From the IMG/VR virus record IMGVR_UViG_3300003873_000002, positions 90,124-154,123 of that record: DNA of 64,000 bases; one strand, 5' to 3'. Shown here in pieces: positions 8,434-14,961 of this stretch. Position 1 is the stretch's first letter. Each line of letters begins with the position of its first letter. The translations under genes and the position numbers were made by a program. The stretch comes from a virus. Under the pieces are notes generated by a model. It searched no databases, was not told the origin of the DNA, and was given only the letters and a program-made list of their open reading frames with translations.

Positions 8434-9006
8434 ATGAAAATGCTTGAACAGATCATCAATAATATCAAAAACGATATGATAATAGAAACTGCAGAAGTCA
8501 ATGATACACTTAAAAACATGAAATCTCAAAAAGATATTTTTATTCTTATAATTGGTGGTTCTGGATCAGGTAAAAACTATTTCTATGAAAAAAATCTTAA
8601 AAACATCCCATTGGTCGATAATGATGCGATTACAAAAAAATTATCTGGTGGTGATTTTGAGAAAGCAAGAAAGCTCGTTTCTAAAGCAACATCTATTGCA
8701 AATAAAATGCTAACAGACGCATTTAATGAGAAAAAAAGTGTATGCCAGGTTTCAACTGGCACAAACGAAAAAGCAGTTTTTAATAAATTTAAAAAGGCTA
8801 AAGATGCGGGGATGAAGACTGGGTTGATACTCATTGACGCAGATATTAACGATGCACAAAAAAGAAATGTAAATAGGGCTAGTGGTGGCAAACAGGGCCT
8901 TGTGCCTGATTGGAAAGTAGAAAAAACAAACATCGCGGCCAAAAAAACATATAAAAATATCAAAAACAACAACGTGGTTGATTTCGCATTTATTGCAAAA
9001 AATTAA
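8434..9006 (+). CDS. P-loop kinase, zeta-toxin/polynucleotide-kinase-like
   Basis: About 190 residues from the ATG at 8434, one base after the upstream stop; an upstream frame start at 8404 would overlap the peptidase. A Walker A motif, IIGGSGSGKNYF, is followed by PLVDNDAIT, resembling the substrate-binding Asp region of zeta-toxin and PNK-like kinases, and by a hydrophobic strand LILIDADI. The C-terminal part is basic. It probably phosphorylates a nucleotide, sugar-nucleotide or nucleic-acid end; the substrate cannot be told from sequence. The context (lysis enzyme upstream, flagellin downstream) gives no strong hint. Confidence 0.6.
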   Translation: MKMLEQIINNIKNDMIIETAEVNDTLKNMKSQKDIFILIIGGSGSGKNYFYEKNLKNIPLVDNDAITKKLSGGDFEKARKLVSKATSIANKMLTDAFNEKKSVCQVSTGTNEKAVFNKFKKAKDAGMKTGLILIDADINDAQKRNVNRASGGKQGLVPDWKVEKTNIAAKKTYKNIKNNNVVDFAFIAKN

Positions 9007-9021
9007 AAGCTTCTAATACAT

Positions 9022-9104
9022 TATACAAACAGTATACAAACAGTATACAAACGGTATACAAACAGTATACAAACACTTCAGTGACCATAGCTTGACCATA
9101 GCTT
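9022..9104. repeat. Two consecutive 11-bp tandem repeats after the kinase gene
   Basis: Five near-identical copies of TATACAAACAG (9022-9076) are followed by two full copies and a partial third of GACCATAGCTT (9083-~9112). Both units are 11 bp but unrelated in sequence. Confidence 0.9.
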
Positions 9105-9133
9105 GACCATATAAGTTTAAAGACATCAATGAT

Positions 9134-9188
9134 AATCAATAAGTTGTGCTCATTTAGAGATTAGTGTAAATGACATAACTTATTGATT
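9134..9188. repeat. Large inverted repeat built from the iteron motif
   Basis: A perfect 12-bp arm AATCAATAAGTT (9134-9145) pairs with AACTTATTGATT (9177-9188). Nested inside is a second 6-bp pair, TCATTT (9150-9155) with AAATGA (9168-9173). The outer arm is the iteron core of repeat copies A and B with one substitution. The element lies ~70 bases upstream of the flagellin promoter, so it could be an operator, a protein-binding site or a cruciform. Together with the preceding repeats it accounts for most of the 339-base gap before flagellin. Confidence 0.85.
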
Positions 9189-9256
9189 TTGATAATAAAA
9201 ACACTTATTTAACTATTTAAACACAGATAATTAAAAAAAATATTTGAAAATAATTG

Positions 9257-9283
9257 TAACGTTTTTTGTTAAAAGGCCGATAT
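9257..9283 (+). promoter_or_regulatory. Sigma-28 (FliA)-type promoter for flagellin
   Basis: TAACGTTT at 9257-9264, an 11-base spacer, then GCCGATAT at 9276-9283. The established gammaproteobacterial sigma-28 consensus is TAAAGTTT-N11-GCCGATAA, so only one base differs in each half. It is 62 bases upstream of the flagellin ATG. This implies expression together with host late flagellar genes. Confidence 0.8.
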
Positions 9284-9345
9284 ATAATATAAGAGAGAAA
9301 CAATTAAAACAATTAAAAATATTTTTAAATTAAGGGAGAATTATC

Positions 9346-10170
9346 ATGTCAATGGTTATCAACACAAATATGGGTTCAGAAAACGCAGTTCGTTTATTGG
9401 ATCAATCAAGTCGTGAACAAAAAACAGCCATGGAGCGTTTAACCTCAGGTTTGCGAATCAATCATACTGCTGATGATGCGGGAGGTGCCGCCGTTGTTGT
9501 TAGAATGGATTCACAAGTTAAAGGCATCGATATGTCGGTTCGAAACTCAAAAGATGGTATTAACTTGATTCAAACAATGGATGGTGCCGCACAAGAAGTT
9601 GTGAATATGCTACAACGCATTCGTGAATTGGGTGTGCAAGCAGCTAACGAAACTTACACCTCAGCTCAAAGAAATCAAATGAACCAAGAAGTGAGTCAAT
9701 TAAAAACAGAAATTGACCGGGTGGCTAAAACCACTAAATTTAATGGTATTGCCTTAATGAATGGGTCAAATAAAGTTTTAAGTTTCCAAGCTGGTTGGGA
9801 GACTGCTGCAGAAAATACCATTAGTGTTAGTACTTTTAACTTTAGTAAAGGAAATATGTCTGTTGGAGTAGCAAAAATTACCACTCAAGCATTAGCGCTT
9901 TCTGCCATTGGAAAAGTCGATATTGATTTATCAAAAATCAATAAAATCCGAGCTAAATGGGGTGCTGTACAAAACCGCTTTGAACACACTATTACAAATC
10001 TTAATAATGTAAACGAAAATATCAAAGCCTCAAGAAGCCAGATTCAAGATACTAATTTTGCAAAAGAGAGTGCTGCGCTAGCCAAAACACAGGTGTTGCA
10101 ACAGGCAGGAATGAGTATGTTAACACAATCAAATCAAAATAGCAAACAAGTGTTGAGTTTATTGAGATAA
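9346..10170 (+). CDS. fliC: Flagellin
   Basis: 274 residues, matching a minimal flagellin with only D0/D1 domains and almost no variable middle. The N-terminal part has MVINTN, ERLTSGLRIN, TADDAGGAAVVVRM, RNSKDGINLIQT, LQRIRELGVQAANETYTSAQR and KTTKFNGIALMNG. The C-terminal part has GAVQNRFEHTITNLNNVNEN, ASRSQIQDTNFAKESA and LAKTQVLQQAGMSML, ending in NSKQVLSLLR. It should polymerise in host flagellar filaments and be exported by the type III apparatus. It has a good ribosome site (AAGGGAGAA) and the sigma-28-type promoter at 9257. Its codon and base composition look less AT-rich than its neighbours, suggesting recent capture from a host. The intact termini argue for function. Confidence 0.93.
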   Translation: MSMVINTNMGSENAVRLLDQSSREQKTAMERLTSGLRINHTADDAGGAAVVVRMDSQVKGIDMSVRNSKDGINLIQTMDGAAQEVVNMLQRIRELGVQAANETYTSAQRNQMNQEVSQLKTEIDRVAKTTKFNGIALMNGSNKVLSFQAGWETAAENTISVSTFNFSKGNMSVGVAKITTQALALSAIGKVDIDLSKINKIRAKWGAVQNRFEHTITNLNNVNENIKASRSQIQDTNFAKESAALAKTQVLQQAGMSMLTQSNQNSKQVLSLLR

Positions 10171-10217
10171 TAAGGTATAATACATAAAGAGAAATAAAAA
10201 ATAAAACGAGCACTATT

Positions 10218-10634
10218 ATGAAAATCGATCCTATTAATGTTGTACAGACGCGTATTATTATGGCACAAGAAAACTCAAATAAAGAAAATACAAAAATACT
10301 TGATTTGAATGCAAAAAAAGAACGAGGTGATTCTGTCGATATAAGTCTTGAGGCATATAAAAGACTATCAAAAAATAAACCTATTGAAAATAGGAAAACT
10401 GATGGTACTAGCACTAATGGGATTACAAAAGACCACAACCAACCAAACATTCTAGACCATAAACAAACACAAATGATGTTTGTAAAAAAGGAAGGTGTTA
10501 AGGATATGGTTGTAGTATTTAAAGATAAAAAGACTGGCGATGTAGTAGCAGAAATACCGAGCAAAAATGCAATTGAGAATAATAAAAGACTTAAAAATTT
10601 TTTAGATAACATTACACTCGATTTATTAGCTTAA
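10218..10634 (+). CDS. FlaG-like flagellar protein
   Basis: 138 residues starting 47 bases after flagellin. Residues ~38-50 (GDSVDISLEAYKRL) resemble the 'D-x-V-x-[IL]-S-x-x-A' segment of several flagellar proteins. The C-terminal half (KDMVVVFKDKKTGDVVAEIP, then SKNAIENNKRLKNFLD) follows the FlaG pattern 'vVkviDketGeVIrqIPsxeal'. In bacteria FlaG is commonly encoded next to flagellin and affects filament length. The Asn/Lys-rich composition is like other phage genes here, so it is more ameliorated than the flagellin. Family assignment is by eye. Confidence 0.6.
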   Translation: MKIDPINVVQTRIIMAQENSNKENTKILDLNAKKERGDSVDISLEAYKRLSKNKPIENRKTDGTSTNGITKDHNQPNILDHKQTQMMFVKKEGVKDMVVVFKDKKTGDVVAEIPSKNAIENNKRLKNFLDNITLDLLA

Positions 10635-10687
10635 ATACATTGAAATACAATGAGACACATCAATAAAATCAATCTATGGGGACAACA

Positions 10688-10798
10688 ATGACAGTAACAG
10701 AGATTAAGGAAAAGATTAGAATAGCTGAATCATCAGGTGATATTAATGAAGCTAATAAACTGAGAGAAGAATTGGCAAAAATGGTAGTTAATTCGTGA
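10688..10798 (+). CDS. Small hypothetical protein (36 aa)
   Basis: ATG at 10688 to TGA at 10796-10798, reading MTVTEIKEKIRIAESSGDIN then EANKLREELAKMVVNS. It is a highly charged predicted helical hairpin. Its stop overlaps the GTG start of the next gene (GTGA), which supports real, coupled translation. Function unknown. Confidence 0.45.
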   Translation: MTVTEIKEKIRIAESSGDINEANKLREELAKMVVNS

Positions 10799-11010
10799 TT
10801 GAAGAAATTAACTTAGACCGCATTAATTCTAATAAAAAAATTATCACAATTCTCACTTCGGTTGGCATTAAAACCAATGGGGCAAAAAAGTGGTTAGTGG
10901 ATAATACTGATGATATTATAGGAGTGTTGCAACAAAATAATGAACCATATATATTCACAATAAAAGAATATGAATTATTGCGCACTGAATTAATTAAAAA
11001 ACAAAAATAA
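10795..11010 (+). CDS. Small hypothetical protein (71 aa), GTG start
   Basis: The GTG start at 10795 overlaps the preceding stop. The sequence contains an SVGIKTNGAKKWLVDNTDDI segment and a helical C-terminus (FTIKEYELLRTELIKKQK). No family recognised. The overlap with the 36-residue ORF suggests a two-gene unit downstream of the flagellin pair. Confidence 0.5.
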   Translation: MIEEINLDRINSNKKIITILTSVGIKTNGAKKWLVDNTDDIIGVLQQNNEPYIFTIKEYELLRTELIKKQK

Positions 11011-11038
11011 CCAATACAATTATGCGTCTGAAGAACCA

Positions 11039-11656
11039 ATGAAATATCGATATAAAACTTCATCTTTATCTGTGAATAGATTGCAGAGACTTAGTATGCA
11101 CTCAATGTTTCAAAACGAAACAAAAATTAGAGCCAGAGGGGTTGGTGGGTTTAAGTATATAGGGTACAGATTTGTTTATCACACCACCTCATCCCAGCGA
11201 TTTAAAAAAAGATGGAAGAATTTAGAAGGTACACCACTTGAGGTGCATATTAAATTGTATTTTTATGTAACTGGGGCCAAATATAAAGGCAAAAAGCGCG
11301 AAAGGTATTTGATTTGTGCTCAATTTCCATATAGTCGTGATTTCAAAACACTTAAAAATTTATATGATTTACCCGTAAAATTATTTTCATCAGACCCATC
11401 ATTTAAGTATTATTTTTCATATGCACTGAATAAACATAATGCTGTCATAACAGATGAAAATGTTATATTAAGACATCTCGGAAAATCTTTAACAAATATA
11501 CCAAAAAAACGGAACCCAAACCTTAATACAGAACTCACAAAACATTTTTATAAATTTTTTATATTTGCAAAAACAAAAAGACCAAATGATATATTAAAAA
11601 AACAATATAACCTTGGTAAAAAATTTAATATGCCAATTAAAAATAAAAATGTGTAA
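11039..11656 (+). CDS. Hypothetical basic protein (205 aa)
   Basis: 205 residues, rich in Lys, Phe and Tyr and strongly basic. It contains GVGGFKYIGYRFVYHTTSSQ and a beta-rich middle (LEVHIKLYFYVTGAKYKGKK). No signal peptide, Cys pairs or known enzyme motif. The net positive charge could fit nucleic-acid binding or a head/neck component, but neither can be claimed. Confidence 0.6.
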   Translation: MKYRYKTSSLSVNRLQRLSMHSMFQNETKIRARGVGGFKYIGYRFVYHTTSSQRFKKRWKNLEGTPLEVHIKLYFYVTGAKYKGKKRERYLICAQFPYSRDFKTLKNLYDLPVKLFSSDPSFKYYFSYALNKHNAVITDENVILRHLGKSLTNIPKKRNPNLNTELTKHFYKFFIFAKTKRPNDILKKQYNLGKKFNMPIKNKNV

Positions 11657-11717
11657 TTTATTTGATAATTAAATAATTTTAATACAACAAACATAACAAA
11701 CACAATAAGGCTAAACG

Positions 11718-11912
11718 ATGTTAAGACAAATAATAAAAGAAGCACTTAGTGGTGATAGAGAACAATATATAAAATATTTTAACGGTTTACTTGATAAATA
11801 TAACGTATCATCACCGAGCGAACTTTCAGTTAAAGACAAAGCAAAATTTTTTAATGATGTTGATGCTGGTTGGGTGTCAAAAAAGGAATTAGCAAAAAAG
11901 AAAAATAAATAA
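11718..11912 (+). CDS. Small conserved-type phage protein with SSPSELS...FFNDVDAGW motif
   Basis: 64 residues. The segment VSSPSELSVKDKAKFFNDVD followed by AGW resembles a short motif I recognise from small proteins of marine T4-like phages, where 'SPSELSdedKkkFFneVDkGW' ends proteins of unknown role. The Lys-rich tail (KKELAKKKNK) suggests interaction with DNA or a capsid. The short leader starts just after a run of ACAAACA-type sequence. Function unknown. Confidence 0.55.
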   Translation: MLRQIIKEALSGDREQYIKYFNGLLDKYNVSSPSELSVKDKAKFFNDVDAGWVSKKELAKKKNK

Positions 11913-11935
11913 ATATCAAGAAAGGAAATAAAAGC

Positions 11936-12043
11936 ATGAAGGATTTTTTTAAAAAAATTTTAAAAATTATTAGCCCTACTAAAAAAACAAACGATAATTT
12001 TTCATCATACCGCAGAACTACTAGACGCCATATAAATAAATAA
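11936..12043 (+). CDS. Small basic peptide (35 aa)
   Basis: ATG at 11936 with a clear ribosome site (AAGAAAGGAAA, 11919-11929); stop TAA at 12041-12043. It reads MKDFFKKILKIISPTKKTND, then NFSSYRRTTRRHINK. The first 13 residues could form a basic amphipathic or membrane-associated helix. No family recognised. The stop codon lies at the start of the following tandem repeat. Confidence 0.45.
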   Translation: MKDFFKKILKIISPTKKTNDNFSSYRRTTRRHINK

Positions 12044-12100
12044 TAAACTGTTATAAACTGTTATAAACTGTTATAAACTGTTATAAACTGTTATAAACTG
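12043..12100. repeat. 10-bp tandem repeat ATAAACTGTT, about six copies
   Basis: Near-perfect ten-base repeat filling the gap between the 35-residue ORF and endonuclease VII, ending ten bases before the endonuclease start. No separate Shine-Dalgarno is visible for the downstream gene. Confidence 0.95.
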
Positions 12101-12109
12101 CTGTAAAAA

Positions 12110-12622
12110 ATGAATATAAAACACTCCCATACAGATTTGATGATTTTGAACCGCAAAGATATAAAAACAGTGCGTTCATATTTGTTATCAATACAAAATT
12201 CAATATGCCCATTATGTGGGTATCATATAGATGAAGCTGATGCAGTTCTTGACCACCAACACCGGACAAAATTGGAAACAATCGGTGTTAATGGCGCTGG
12301 TCTTGTAAGAGGTGTTCTTCATAGGAATTGTAATTCAGCTGAAGGTCAATTGCTTAGCAAATTTAAGCGAAGTGGTGTTAAAGATATTAAATTCGCTGAT
12401 TTCCTTAGAAAACTTGCTAATTATTACGAAGAAACTAATTATAATTTAATACACCCTAACGAAACAGAAGCCCCCGCTAAAATGGGTAAAAGACTATTTA
12501 ATAGAATATCAAAAGCATATAGTGTTAAATACCCTAAAAGAAAACCACTCGAATATCCCAAATCAGGGTTATTAACTAAAAAATTCCAAGATTTAATCGA
12601 AGAATTGGAAATTAGCAAATAA
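12110..12622 (+). CDS. 49: Recombination endonuclease VII (T4 gp49-like)
   Basis: 170 residues, close to T4 endonuclease VII (157). It is a His-Me/HNH-type Holliday-junction resolvase that cuts branched DNA before packaging. The zinc site and core are visible: C33-P-L-C36, D48-H49-Q-H51, then RGVLHRNCN with H71 and C74 followed by N75. The third ligand position is His rather than Cys. The C-terminal half is helical and basic, as expected for the dimerisation/DNA-binding part. No strong ribosome site precedes the ATG; M11 at 12140 is an alternative start. Confidence 0.9.
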   Translation: MNIKHSHTDLMILNRKDIKTVRSYLLSIQNSICPLCGYHIDEADAVLDHQHRTKLETIGVNGAGLVRGVLHRNCNSAEGQLLSKFKRSGVKDIKFADFLRKLANYYEETNYNLIHPNETEAPAKMGKRLFNRISKAYSVKYPKRKPLEYPKSGLLTKKFQDLIEELEISK

Positions 12623-12650
12623 AAAAATAAAAAAAAATAAAAAATAACTG

Positions 12651-12679
12651 TTGACTTGTATCAAGAAATATAGTATAAT
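12651..12679 (+). promoter_or_regulatory. Sigma-70-type promoter upstream of gp55
   Basis: TTGACT (12651-12656), 17-base spacer, TATAAT (12674-12679). It is 29 bases upstream of the gp55 ATG. Confidence 0.85.
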
Positions 12680-12707
12680 AATCTTATTAAAAATTTAGGA
12701 GATTACT

Positions 12708-13478
12708 ATGATTAATACACACAATACTGATAATATGTCTATTGATGGAAACATTGACGATGATTTTGTTCTTGATATTGAAGAAAAAGAAAACCTTTTA
12801 GTAGACGAAATTCATGACGACAACGAAACTGCTGAAAGTGAGATAAAAACATCAGGGGAATTTTTAAGGGGTGTTTCTAAAAAGGTTAATTATATTAATG
12901 ATTTAGAATTAACTACTAAGTTATTAAAAGAATCAAAAGAATATAAAGACTATGCATTGTTTAAAGAAAATAACCCCGGTGGTGAATATAAATATGTTAA
13001 AAGAGAAGCACCATCCGACGAGTTATGCCTGAATTTTCTTAAAATTTATGAAGGAATAACACGCAAACCAAATTTTAGTGGCTATTCCGATGATTATAAA
13101 GAAGAATTCTTTTCGAAAGCACAATATTTATTTATCAGACATTGGTTTAAATTTGATCCATTAAAAGTAAGAAAAAATTATGTTGTAAATCCGAATTCTA
13201 AATTAAAATCAGTTAATGATATAGAGGTTAAAAAATCAAAAAACGGTGTTAAACTAAAAGAAAAAATTGATGCGGGTGAATTAACATTAAAACCAGAAGA
13301 GGCGTTTGAAGGGGGTTTTAGCTGGTTTACAATGCTTTGTGCTACTGCATGTGTTGATAGTATCACAATGTTTAAAAACCGTAGAGAAAAACAACGCGCA
13401 TTAATTAAATCAGTAGTGGATAAAAATACACTAAGTGACGAGCAGATAAAATTCAATTATGACTGGATTGATTTATGA
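12708..13478 (+). CDS. 55: Late-transcription sigma factor (T4 gp55-like)
   Basis: 256 residues, longer than T4 gp55 (185). The conserved blocks are in order: KVNYINDLELTTKLLKESKE (T4 'YNYVNNKELLQAI...'), RKPNFSGYSDDYKEEFFSKA (T4 '[20 protein letters not shown]'), RHWFKFDPLKV, then FSWFTMLCATACVDSITMFK with NRREKQRALI (T4 '[23 protein letters not shown]'). gp55 binds host core polymerase and directs it to late promoters. The extra length is an acidic N-terminal extension (residues ~1-50) and an insert of about 35 residues between the FDPLKV and FSWF blocks. It has its own sigma-70-type promoter, so it is expressed from an early or middle transcript. Confidence 0.85.
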   Translation: MINTHNTDNMSIDGNIDDDFVLDIEEKENLLVDEIHDDNETAESEIKTSGEFLRGVSKKVNYINDLELTTKLLKESKEYKDYALFKENNPGGEYKYVKREAPSDELCLNFLKIYEGITRKPNFSGYSDDYKEEFFSKAQYLFIRHWFKFDPLKVRKNYVVNPNSKLKSVNDIEVKKSKNGVKLKEKIDAGELTLKPEEAFEGGFSWFTMLCATACVDSITMFKNRREKQRALIKSVVDKNTLSDEQIKFNYDWIDL

Positions 13479-13561
13479 AATAAAACATATTAATTCTATA
13501 AAAACCCAGTGGAAACCCAGTAGAAATTCAGGGAAAATTCATGGAAAATTCGAGGAAAAAT

Positions 13562-14050
13562 ATGGTTGATATTGAATTTACTGGCAGAATTGTTTTTAAT
13601 AACGCATTTCATAAGTTTATATGGGAAGAGTTTGTTTGTAAAGAGATCGATAATAAAAACGGTGTGTGGAGTGATGCTAGAAAACCACATCGTTTATGGA
13701 AAAATCTTCGTGTAGAATTAGATGAAAAATTAGAAATGGGTTTCACCGAATTAAAGGGGTGGGCAAAAAAGCCAGGTTATAGACTCCACAATACTGATTT
13801 TTATGCCAAATATAAAAATGTGTTATTAGATATTAAATCCGCATATAATATTTTAATGGGCGAATACAATGGGGATGATATATTCAAATATGCCCAGTTT
13901 CTCATTAACAGCGATAAGCACACTAAATTAACACCCTTAGAGATTGCGCATTTACATATGATATTTACTAAGCGACGTTGCAAATTCGCAGATTTAAAAA
14001 AAGATTTAAATGAAATAAAAAAAATTCAACAGCGTTGGAATATAATTTAA
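13562..14050 (+). CDS. Hypothetical protein (162 aa)
   Basis: The ATG at 13562 is preferred because GAGGA lies just upstream (13551-13555); an in-frame ATG at 13541 falls inside a degenerate ~15-bp tandem repeat (GGAAAATTCA-like, 13500-13560). The protein has an aromatic/basic middle (WSDARKPHRLWKNLRVELDE, then KGWAKKPGYRLHNTDFY) and a helical C-terminus with a KRRCKFADLKKDL segment. No family recognised. It is co-directional with gp55 and just precedes a cell-wall hydrolase promoter. Confidence 0.6.
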   Translation: MVDIEFTGRIVFNNAFHKFIWEEFVCKEIDNKNGVWSDARKPHRLWKNLRVELDEKLEMGFTELKGWAKKPGYRLHNTDFYAKYKNVLLDIKSAYNILMGEYNGDDIFKYAQFLINSDKHTKLTPLEIAHLHMIFTKRRCKFADLKKDLNEIKKIQQRWNII

Positions 14051-14058
14051 AATAAATC

Positions 14059-14087
14059 GTGACTTTTTCAAGAGTATATGTTATAAT
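14059..14087 (+). promoter_or_regulatory. Sigma-70-type promoter upstream of the SleB-like hydrolase
   Basis: GTGACT (14059-14064), 17-base spacer, TATAAT (14082-14087), 33 bases before the ATG at 14120. The -35 is one base from TTGACT. Confidence 0.7.
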
Positions 14088-14119
14088 ATAATCTATACAA
14101 AAATAAATAGGGGATTTCT

Positions 14120-14899
14120 ATGAAACTTGTTGAATTATATAGTAGTTGTGTTGTTATTTCTATTGCGACATCATTATCAACTGTTATGTTGTATAATCAC
14201 CACACCAATGAAAACCACGCTAATCAAAGTATTAAAAATAATGTTAATCACACTCAAATCCCATTTGTTTCTGATTTAAAACACCTTCAACCAAATAAAA
14301 AAAGTAGTCCAATTGCACAACCACCACAACCACCACAACCACCACAACCACCACAACCACCACAACCACCACAACCACCACAACCACAACCAGATAAACA
14401 AGTGAAAGTGTCACCAGATAATGAATTGGAATATTTGACGGTTAAAACTAATTATATAAGCAGTGATTATAAATATGAATTAAATCTTCTAGCAGAAGCC
14501 ATGTTTTTTGAAGCACGCGGTGAGGGTAAAATGGGTGTAACAATGGTTTATGATGTGATTATGAACCGTGTGCACAACAAACATTTTAGTGATACTATAG
14601 AAGGTGTTATACGAAGACATAAGGCATTTAGTTATCGCCATGCATTTACATATATTGAAAGACAAAATATTATGAAAAAACATCAACACACATATAATAA
14701 AATCAAAAATATTGCAAACAAATTGCTTCATAGCAAAACTTATAGGGATTATACTCTAAATTCAGTTTACTATTTTAATTTCAATAAAGTGCACCCATCA
14801 TGGTATTCACATGAATATGTGACTGTAGTATACAAAAACCATGTATTTTTGAACGATTGTCGAAGAGCAACACAACCGCACACAATCGCACTTAAATAA
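14120..14899 (+). CDS. Membrane-anchored SleB-type cell-wall hydrolase
   Basis: 259 residues. An N-terminal hydrophobic segment (residues ~5-26, ELYSSCVVISIATSLSTVML) acts as signal anchor or SAR-like sequence. A Pro/Gln linker (PPQ repeats, ~67-92) follows, encoded by a CCACAA tandem repeat. Residues ~118-259 form a cell-wall hydrolase (Hydrolase_2/SleB) domain: NLLAEAMFFEARGEGKMGVT, then MVYDVIMNRVHN, with E131-A-R-G-E135 as the expected catalytic region, and the late VYYFN...WY segment. SleB domains cut peptidoglycan glycan strands. It would be secreted to the periplasm by host Sec, which differs from the cytoplasmic M15 enzyme at 7944. Confidence 0.8.
   Translation: MKLVELYSSCVVISIATSLSTVMLYNHHTNENHANQSIKNNVNHTQIPFVSDLKHLQPNKKSSPIAQPPQPPQPPQPPQPPQPPQPPQPQPDKQVKVSPDNELEYLTVKTNYISSDYKYELNLLAEAMFFEARGEGKMGVTMVYDVIMNRVHNKHFSDTIEGVIRRHKAFSYRHAFTYIERQNIMKKHQHTYNKIKNIANKLLHSKTYRDYTLNSVYYFNFNKVHPSWYSHEYVTVVYKNHVFLNDCRRATQPHTIALK
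14323..14392. repeat. In-frame CCACAA tandem repeat (Pro-Gln linker)
   Basis: About eleven copies of a 6-bp unit (mostly read as CCACAACCA, 9 bp) encode the PQP linker of the cell-wall hydrolase. The unit keeps the frame. Confidence 0.9.
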
Positions 14900-14961
14900 T
14901 AATTAATTAAATAAATCTAAATAAATCTAAATAAATTTATAAAATATCTCAGGAGATTAAA

